The notes beneath the pieces are model-generated. The model was given only the letters and a program-made list of their open reading frames with translations. It was not told where the DNA came from and made no database searches. The translations under genes and the position numbers were made by a program. A stretch of 6,599 bases of DNA from NZ13-RE01 sp964612975 (GTDB lineage Bacteria; Dictyoglomota; Dictyoglomia; Dictyoglomales; Dictyoglomaceae): contig CAZTGC010000020.1 of assembly GCA_964612975.1 (NCBI GenBank), positions 1 to 6,599 on the forward strand. The letters run 5' to 3'. Shown here in pieces: positions 1-5,895 of the stretch. The stretch's first letter is position 1; each line of letters begins with the position of its first letter.

Positions 1-1452
1 AAAACCTTCTTTGTTGGAAAACCTTCTTAATGAAAGAAAATTTGACAAAAACTCTCTCATAGAGTCAGAAAAAATACTTAAAATTGTCTTAGACAATAAC
101 ATAAGTAAATTCAACTATCAACCCAATGCTGATGCATCAATGTTTAAGGGGAAAAAAGCCAAAAGGGTTTTAGTTATTGATCAGACCTATAATGATTTGT
201 CAGTTGTGTTGGGATTAGCAAACAAAGAGAGCTTTTCAAGTATGTTTAAAGAGGCTAAGGAAGAAAATCCCGATGCTGACATATATGTAAAGATTCACCC
301 TGATGTTATCTGTGGTATAAAAAGAGGGTATCTAAGTGAAGTAATAGAAGAAAAAGACAACATCTATCTAATTAACCAAGATTTCAATCCACTTTCCCTT
401 TTAAGATATTTTGATAAAGTCTATACTGTTAGCTCACAAATGGGGTTTGAGGCCCTGCTCTTAGGAAAACCTGTCATCTGTTTTGGAATGCCCTTTTATG
501 CAGGATGGGGATTAACTGAAGATAAATTAGAGTGTCCAAGAAGAAGGCAGAAACTAAGTTTAATAGAAATTTTTTATGCAAGTTATATAAAATATTGTGT
601 TTATATCAATCCAAAAACTGGAAAGAGAGGGAATATATTGGATGTTATTAACTTTATTATGAGGCAAAAGGAAATTAATCAAGTAATTGGAGCCTTTGAC
701 TACTACTGCATAGATTTCCATCTGGCAAGAAAAAAATTCATCAAACCTTACTTAAAGACAGAGAAAAATAATGTATTTTTTATCAGTTCAAGTTCTCTTA
801 AAAATTTTACTCTTCCACAAAGAGCAGCCTTTGTAGTATGGGGAAACAAAAATCGCAAAAAAATTCTAAGAAAAATCCAAGATCAAGCTCGGATTATAAC
901 AGTTGAGGATGGATTTATAAGGTCCTATGGTCTTGGTTCTGAGTTTACTCCTCCATTTAGTTTAGTTTTTGATAAAAAAGGCATTTACTACAATCCTAAT
1001 GAAGAAAGTGAGCTTGAATATATTCTAAATAACTACGAATTCTCAGAAGAGGACAGAGAAAAAGCAGAGAGAATAAGAAGTTTAATAATCGAAAATAACA
1101 TCACAAAATATAATATTGAAAGCCTTAAATCATTATCTACTTTGCCTTACTCTAATAAAATTATACTTGTACCCGGACAGGTGGAAGATGATGAGGCTGT
1201 ACTCCTTAGTGGTGGTAATATAAAGACAAATCTTCAACTTTTAGAAACTGTAAGAATGAGAAATCCTGATAGTTTCATAATCTACAAAGTTCATCCTGAT
1301 GTTATATCAAAAAACAGAAAAAAGGATGCTAACTTTGACCAAATTAAAAAAATTGCTGATCATGTTGAAACTGAGGCAGACATAATAAGCTGTATCAATG
1401 TGGCAGATGAAGTTCATACACTCACATCTCTTTCAGGATTTGATGGATTACT
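1..1452 (+). CDS. kpsC: KpsC-type capsule beta-Kdo transferase, partial at both ends
   Basis: KpsC is a cytoplasmic, membrane-associated enzyme with two Kdo-transferase modules that builds the poly-Kdo linker on the phosphatidylglycerol-type lipid carrying group 2 capsules. About 483 codons are visible, against roughly 675 residues for E. coli KpsC as recalled. The frame is open to the window edge, so the TTG at 11 is an internal Leu; about 130-150 N-terminal residues lie outside. The N-terminal module shows VIDQTYND (176-196), a KIHPDV segment (HPDV at 296-307) and a PFYAGWGLT segment ending at 517. The C-terminal module repeats the family signatures: VEDGFIRSYG (902-931), VPGQVEDDEA (1169-1198) and KVHPDV (HPDV at 1292-1303). 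It then enters GFDGLL (1436-1452) and is lost in the N run. By alignment with the first module and with E. coli KpsC, some 80-100 C-terminal residues are missing. The family call is very secure; the end is unknown because of the gap. Confidence 0.95.
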
Positions 1453-1552
1453 NNNNNNNNNNNNNNNNNNNNNNNNNNNNNNNNNNNNNNNNNNNNNNNN
1501 NNNNNNNNNNNNNNNNNNNNNNNNNNNNNNNNNNNNNNNNNNNNNNNNNNNN
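1453..1552. other. Assembly gap (100 N)
   Basis: There are exactly 100 undetermined bases, the usual placeholder for a scaffold gap of unknown length. The gap removes the C-terminus of kpsC and the start of kpsS. It opens inside the conserved GFxxLL...GWGLT block of the second KpsC module. The two missing gene parts would need roughly 0.7-0.85 kb, so 100 is probably not the true length. Confidence 0.95.
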
Positions 1553-2304
1553 TTCACTATTTATCCCTTGAACTTTTAAGATGGTATTTCCCTCATTATG
1601 TTCCAACAAAGAATTATTTTCCCTATTTCCCAACGATTTTTTGTTGGTTAAGGGGAATCTTAAGAAAACTTATTTATAAATTTACAGAAAAAAAAGTTTT
1701 TAAAATGCTTACAAATAAGATGAGAGGAAACTATTTTTTAGTTCCATTACAAGTTCATAATGATAGCCAGATTATAATCCACAGCAAATACAATGAAATT
1801 GAAGACTTTATCACTGAAGTCATGGAATCCTTTGCTAAAAATGCAAAAAAAGAGCACTTTTTAGTTTTCAAACATCATCCCGAAGATAGAGGTTTCAAAA
1901 ATTATAAAAAACACATAAAAAGTGTTGCTAAAAGGCTGGGTATACATGATAGAGTATTTTATGTTCATGATTTACATTTACCTACAATGATTAAAGGAAG
2001 TCTTGGAGTGATTACTATTAACAGCACAGTCGGACTACAGAGCCTCTTTCATAATAAACCTGTTAAAGTTATGGGTAGAGCTTTTTATAATATCCCGGGG
2101 CTAACATTTCAAGGTAAAATTGATAACTTCTGGAAAAATCCCGGGAAAGTAAATAAAGAACTCTATAAAAAGTTTAGAGCTTATATTATTCAAACCTGTC
2201 AGCTTAATGGAAGCTTTTATGGTAGATTTCCATTTGAGAGGGAAATCTTGTCTTCAATAAGCATTAATAACTTAGCTGTTGATTCTTCTAAAGATAGAAT
2301 GTGA
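1553..2304 (+). CDS. kpsS: KpsS-type capsule Kdo transferase, 5' end lost in gap
   Basis: KpsS acts with KpsC in the cytoplasm: it adds the first beta-Kdo to the phosphatidylglycerol-type acceptor, and KpsC extends it. The frame is open from the gap edge (first full codon 1555), giving 249 residues. Residues before the ATG at 1705 already match the family (a HYLSLELL-type helix, then a basic RKLIYKFTEKKV segment), so 1705 is an internal Met and not the start. Visible motifs are VPLQVHNDSQ (1741-1770), KHHPEDRG (1870-1893), HDLHLPTM (about 1966-1989) and INSTVGL (2017-2037), followed by the PGLTFQG and FW segments. E. coli KpsS is about 389 residues as recalled, so about 160 N-terminal residues are in the gap. 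The family-like end is around FYG (to 2223). The remaining 26 residues run antisense over the end of cysC, which is odd. TGA stop at 2302-2304. Confidence 0.93.
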
Positions 2305-2834
2305 GTATCGATGACTAAATCAGGATTTATTGGTTCTTCATAGGGAGAAGAAATACCTGTATATTCCTTTATCTCTCCTAATCTTGCTTTTTTATACATT
2401 CCCTTTGGATCCCTCATTTCACATATCTCCACTGGGCATCTACAGTAAACTTCCAAAAAAAATTCTTCTCCAATCATTTTTCTCAATTTTTCTCTTTGTT
2501 CCCTTAAAGGAGACACAAAGGCTCCTAAAACAACTATTCCAGCATCTAAAAAAAGTTTAATAACCTCAGCAACCCTTCTTAAATTTTCATCTCTGTCTTG
2601 TTTTGTAAACCCAAGATCTGAGCATAATCCATGTCTTATGTTGTCTCCATCAAAGGTATAGGTTTTTACTCCTTTTTCCCATAGTTTTTTCTCTACATTG
2701 TGAGCAATTGTTGATTTTCCAGAACTTGGAAGTCCTGTAAGCCAAACTGCTATACTTTTATGTCCATTAAGTATATTCCTCATATGTCTTGTTATTTTTG
2801 GATTGTGCCAGACTACATTATTGTTTTTTTTCAC
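2217..2834 (-). CDS. cysC: Adenylylsulfate (APS) kinase
   Basis: CysC phosphorylates adenylylsulfate at the 3' position with ATP to give PAPS, the sulfate donor for sulfotransferases and for assimilatory reduction; it is a cytosolic P-loop enzyme. The 205-residue length matches E. coli CysC (about 201). Visible parts are the VVWH N-terminal signature, Walker A GLPSSGKST (residues 34-42, nt 2709-2735), DGDNIR (62-67), LGFTKQDRDENLRR (74-87), AFVSP with the Ser that is phosphorylated in E. coli (Ser108, nt 2511-2513), DPKGMYKKARLGE and YTGISSPYE. These are the ATP- and APS-binding elements of true APS kinases. The start is GTG (2832-2834), overlapping the upstream TGA as GTGA, with a strong AAGGAGG five bases before it. 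It is last in the operon, and no ATP sulfurylase or sulfotransferase is visible. In the Campylobacter jejuni capsule locus a CysC-like protein (Cj1415) is instead a cytidine diphosphoramidate kinase, but the full APS signature favours APS kinase here. Confidence 0.95.
   Translation of the reverse strand: MKKNNNVVWHNPKITRHMRNILNGHKSIAVWLTGLPSSGKSTIAHNVEKKLWEKGVKTYTFDGDNIRHGLCSDLGFTKQDRDENLRRVAEVIKLFLDAGIVVLGAFVSPLREQREKLRKMIGEEFFLEVYCRCPVEICEMRDPKGMYKKARLGEIKEYTGISSPYEEPINPDLVIDTHILSLEESTAKLLMLIEDKISLSNGNLP
2224..2248. terminator. Inverted repeat at the kpsS/cysC convergence, candidate bidirectional terminator
   Basis: AGATTTCC (2224-2231) and GGAAATCT (2241-2248) are perfect 8-bp arms with a 9-nt loop. 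The repeat lies just after the conserved end of kpsS (2223) and just after the conserved end of cysC (about 2253, reading leftwards), where a shared terminator would be expected. Only three of the eight pairs are G-C and neither side has a clear U-tract, so this is weak as an intrinsic terminator and could be chance in AT-rich coding DNA. Confidence 0.3.
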
Positions 2835-3847
2835 TCAAGCCTCCTTTTTAATGTTTCTTTGTAATTTTTTTCTGAAGATTCTCTAAAGAATTTTAATTTG
2901 TTTTGTGTATAAAGATATAATTTTAACCTGTATGCTTCATTATCTACAAGCTTTTTAATAATATTTACCCACTCTTTTTTATCATTTGGGAGCAATACAC
3001 CATCCTCTTCATGTGAAACTATTTCCCTATAGATACTGTCTTTTGAATATATACCAACAGCACCGCAGGCTGTAACTTCAAAAAATTTAGTATAACTTCT
3101 TGCAAGATTAAAGTTGCTGTAAAGGATTGGAACTAATCCAATATGTCTTTTTTTTGTAAGAAGAAAATATTTATAAGCTTCCCATCTCATTGGATGGCTC
3201 ACTATTACTCTTTGCAGTTTTTTAAATTTTTTATAAACCTGATCATCTCCAATAATTTCAAATACGATATTTTTGTTAAAGGAGATGACTTCTTTTACTA
3301 CATCATATAACCAGTTTAACTCCCTTCTGTGAGATGATGTCCCATGATAAAAAAGACTTACATGCTGAGATGCACCATTACTGTTAGGCTGAGGATAATT
3401 GAAAATTGGATATGGTGGAAGAATTGAGGGCTTTAAATAATGGTACTTATTCAATAGGTATTCGTTAGATACAAAAAAATCGGCACCAACTGACAAAAGC
3501 CATTTTTTCCATATATATGCTTTTAAAAAAAGCTTTTTTTGGTATTTAAGGGGAAGTCCTTTCCATGCTTTGAAGTCAAGAATATCATCGTCCATAAAGT
3601 AGATAATTTTCTTTATTCTGTGAGAGTGTTTCTTAATGTAACTGACCCAATCATAGGTAAGATAACGAACAAATATAACTGTTAAATCAGATTTTAATTC
3701 TTCTTGAGGAGGATTATTAAAAATTCTAATCCTATCTTCAAACCCGATTATTTTTAAAGCAGGAAGGATGTAATAATCTGTTGAAGGATTTCGGCATTCT
3801 TCAATTACCCAGATGTCTTTACAAGAAGAGTTAATTTCTATTTCCAT
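2831..3847 (-). CDS. GT-B fold (GT4-like) glycosyltransferase
   Basis: This is a predicted cytoplasmic glycosyltransferase adding a sugar to the nascent polysaccharide; donor and acceptor cannot be read from the sequence. The 338 residues look like a compact GT-B protein. An N-terminal Rossmann-like half carries IIYFMDDDILDF (81-92) and GADFFVSNEYL (121-131). The C-terminal half opens with SLFYHGTSSHRREL (164-177), continues with VFEIIGDD (195-202), and has the donor-site region KFFEVTACGAVGIYS (254-268) followed by YREIVSHEEDGVLLP (273-287), resembling the E-x7-E region of GT4 enzymes. No signal peptide or membrane segment is seen. The ATG (3845-3847) lies inside the end of the upstream GT2 gene (10-nt overlap) and has only a weak purine-rich site before it, so translation is probably coupled. 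The TGA overlaps the cysC GTG. The N-terminal half is divergent, so the family call rests mainly on the C-terminal half. Confidence 0.82.
   Translation of the reverse strand: MEIEINSSCKDIWVIEECRNPSTDYYILPALKIIGFEDRIRIFNNPPQEELKSDLTVIFVRYLTYDWVSYIKKHSHRIKKIIYFMDDDILDFKAWKGLPLKYQKKLFLKAYIWKKWLLSVGADFFVSNEYLLNKYHYLKPSILPPYPIFNYPQPNSNGASQHVSLFYHGTSSHRRELNWLYDVVKEVISFNKNIVFEIIGDDQVYKKFKKLQRVIVSHPMRWEAYKYFLLTKKRHIGLVPILYSNFNLARSYTKFFEVTACGAVGIYSKDSIYREIVSHEEDGVLLPNDKKEWVNIIKKLVDNEAYRLKLYLYTQNKLKFFRESSEKNYKETLKRRLE
2840..2846 (-). promoter_or_regulatory. Shine-Dalgarno site of cysC
   Basis: On the minus strand the sequence is AAGGAGG, then CTTGA, then the GTG start. This near-perfect anti-16S match at 5-nt spacing decides for the GTG start and lies inside the last codons of the upstream glycosyltransferase gene. 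It is the strongest ribosome site in the window, so cysC could be translated well on its own as well as by coupling. Confidence 0.85.
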
Positions 3848-5892
3848 GGTTTTTTTACTCTTGGGAGATTGCTAATTCTATATCCTGGCAGTTTATAGCT
3901 CAGATTAGGATTATAGAAAGGGTCATTTCCCATGTATTTGCTCCATCTCTCTCTCATGTATTTGGCTTCTTTATGAGTTTCTAGGCTTCTACTTTCAGAC
4001 TCATGGTGATAAAGTTCCACAAATGGAGTAAAGATGATTCTATATCCACTCTCCCTTAATCTAAGGCAGTAATCAGTATCATTAAAGCCTACGGGAAGAT
4101 TTATCTCATCAAAACCTCCATGCATTTTAAAAAGTTCCTTCCTTGTCATCATACAGGCAGCGGTAACTGCAGAGTACTCTTGCTGAAGAACAGCTCTGTC
4201 CATATAGCCTCTTTCCCCTTTTTTCAATCCTTTGAATACATGATCAGCACATCCACTAAGACCAATAACAACGCCAGCATGTTGTATAGTGTCATCTCGA
4301 TAATAAAGTTTTACTCCAACAGCACCAACCTGAGGCTGCTCAAGACATCCAAGCATAATTTCAAGCCAGTTAGGTGTTATAACTTCAGTATCATTATTAA
4401 GAAAAACTATAACTTCACCACTGGCAATCTCTACAGCAAAATTGTTAATAGCAGAGAAATTGAAAGGTTCTTCGTACCTTAAAACCTTTATATTTGGGTT
4501 CTTAAATAAACTATTTAAGTACTCAATTACATCTTCATCGGTACTATTATTGTCTACCACTATAATTTCAAAATTTTCATAGGTAGTTTTTCTTAAAATA
4601 CTTTCAATACAATTTTTTAAAATCTGAAGATGATCTTTAGTAGGGATTATTATACTGACAATTGGAGTTGTTTTAGGAGTATAAATGACTTTGTATTTAT
4701 ATGGCTCTATTGTATCCACTATAGCAGAAACCCCAAGCCTGTCCAGATGTGCTTTTACGGGATTAGAGGGATTTATTTGTTTATTCTTTTCATCTAAAAT
4801 TCTATCTGGAATATGAAACAAAATAGCAGGTATATGCTTAATTTTTGAATAATCTGTTTTTTCAATAAGTTTAAAAACTAAACTATGGGAATCATAACTT
4901 AAAAGGTCCTCTTGTTCGACTAATTCTATTTTCGACAGCAATTTAGCCCTGACAGCAAATGAGAAGTCAATGTAATTAAAGGATCTCAAATACTCAAGGG
5001 AGAAATCAGGCTTAAAATAGGGATTTGTGCGAATTTTTTCAGGGTTAATATAATCATGATCAGTATAGATGAAATCTGCTCCTGTTCTCTCAGCCTCCTT
5101 AGCTATCCAGTATAGTGCATGGATAGACAAAGCTGTGCCAGCATGCAGAATAACAAAATAAGTCTCCTCTGGATCAGCATATTTTAAAAGAGAATCCAGA
5201 TTTGAACATAAAGTTTTAGATATTACATGAACAGTAAAATTTTTATAGAGTTGATTTTCAAGAGAATTTATGGTGACATTTAAGTCTTGTGGGTTTCCAC
5301 TGTCGATAATTAAGAGGTTGAATTTTGTATTTATTTCAGATTTCTTTATATCTTGGTTTATGGCTTTTATGTCTTTTGCTTGCAAAACATCAAATTTCTC
5401 TATCCACTCTTTATAATCTAATCCTGAATAACAATCTCTGATTTTATTTGCTAATTTATAAGCTTTCTGTAGATCGAAAAACAAAGTATACCAAGACAGT
5501 CCTAAAATTTTTCTTTCCCAGTTAAATCTTTTTTTAAAGAAAAAGAGGACTCTTCTAAACATTCTGTATATTCTTTCAATCTCATCTACAGGCTTTATTG
5601 AAAAATCCTCAACAATTTCAAAATTACCAGATGGACTTATGAACTTTAATGTTATTTCCTTTGTTTTTGAGGGAATTTTGATTAATTCAAGAATAGTTCC
5701 CTTACAACTTACAGGAAGACTTTCTTCTTTTAAGCCCACACCGTCTTTGAATACTATTTTAGCTTTAAGGTATTCATCCTTTATCTTTAATCTTCCTTTG
5801 ATAAGAAACCATTGTTGAGGGAGAGTTCTATTTTCATTTTCTAAAAATTCAAATTTGATAGGTATTTCCTTAACTTTATAATTATCTCTCAA
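3838..5892 (-). CDS. Two-domain GT2 (GT-A) glycosyltransferase with degenerate first domain
   Basis: This predicted O-antigen/capsule-type glycosyltransferase has 684 residues. Residues about 8-102 form a beta-rich N-terminal domain. A basic aromatic segment (111-150) may touch the membrane. A first GT-A-like half (about 190-390) keeps the family FIYTDHDYINP and NPYFKPDFSLEYL blocks. However, ILHAGT (248-253, nt 5134-5151) stands where active relatives have an LDHDD-like metal site, and the PVYN nucleotide motif is absent. The second GT-A domain (409-640) looks complete: VSIIIPTKD (412-420), VVDNNSTD (445-452), FLNNDTEV (497-504), TIQHAGVV, YSAVTAAC, the acidic FNDTDYC (603-609) and ELYHHESESRS (626-636). 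The start is TTG (5890-5892): the preceding in-frame stop is two codons upstream, and no alternative start before residue 111 would keep the N-terminal domain. A GAGGG purine tract lies about 13 nt before it, rather far. It follows rmlA by 3 nt. TAG stop at 3838-3840. The transferred sugar is unknown. Confidence 0.88.
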   Translation of the reverse strand: MRDNYKVKEIPIKFEFLENENRTLPQQWFLIKGRLKIKDEYLKAKIVFKDGVGLKEESLPVSCKGTILELIKIPSKTKEITLKFISPSGNFEIVEDFSIKPVDEIERIYRMFRRVLFFFKKRFNWERKILGLSWYTLFFDLQKAYKLANKIRDCYSGLDYKEWIEKFDVLQAKDIKAINQDIKKSEINTKFNLLIIDSGNPQDLNVTINSLENQLYKNFTVHVISKTLCSNLDSLLKYADPEETYFVILHAGTALSIHALYWIAKEAERTGADFIYTDHDYINPEKIRTNPYFKPDFSLEYLRSFNYIDFSFAVRAKLLSKIELVEQEDLLSYDSHSLVFKLIEKTDYSKIKHIPAILFHIPDRILDEKNKQINPSNPVKAHLDRLGVSAIVDTIEPYKYKVIYTPKTTPIVSIIIPTKDHLQILKNCIESILRKTTYENFEIIVVDNNSTDEDVIEYLNSLFKNPNIKVLRYEEPFNFSAINNFAVEIASGEVIVFLNNDTEVITPNWLEIMLGCLEQPQVGAVGVKLYYRDDTIQHAGVVIGLSGCADHVFKGLKKGERGYMDRAVLQQEYSAVTAACMMTRKELFKMHGGFDEINLPVGFNDTDYCLRLRESGYRIIFTPFVELYHHESESRSLETHKEAKYMRERWSKYMGNDPFYNPNLSYKLPGYRISNLPRVKKPWK

Positions 5893-5895
5893 TTT

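Noticed and set aside
11..13. TTG at 11 as the start of kpsC
   Set aside because: The frame is open to position 2 and the first module lacks its N-terminal half, so the gene continues beyond the left edge.
1553..1579. Continuation of the kpsC frame past the gap to a stop at 1579
   Set aside because: The frame across 100 N is arbitrary, and the post-gap DNA codes KpsS in another frame.
1448..1633. Minus-strand reading frame across the N run
   Set aside because: Mostly unknown residues; it is antisense to kpsC/kpsS and has no recognisable content.
1705..1707. ATG at 1705 as the start of a 199-residue gene
   Set aside because: The frame is open back to the gap and the 50 residues before it match KpsS; it is an internal Met.
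2094..2145. Two CCCGGG palindromes (2094-2099 and 2140-2145) in AT-rich DNA
   Set aside because: Both sit in conserved KpsS codons for Pro-Gly; the spacing shows no further symmetry, so probably chance.
2330..2560. Plus-strand 76-residue frame
   Set aside because: Lies antisense within cysC; hydrophobic low-complexity shadow without family features.
2824..2831. Run of eight A in the cysC mRNA right after GTG as a slippage site
   Set aside because: The frame is intact and the protein has a normal APS-kinase N-terminus; A-runs are common at this base composition.
2217..2834. Cytidine diphosphoramidate kinase (methyl phosphoramidate pathway) as the primary call for the CysC-like protein
   Set aside because: The protein has full APS-kinase length and its N-terminal and APS-binding signatures, and no partner genes are visible; kept only as an alternative.
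4120..4482. Plus-strand 120-residue frame
   Set aside because: Antisense to the best conserved part of the GT2 gene; no family features.
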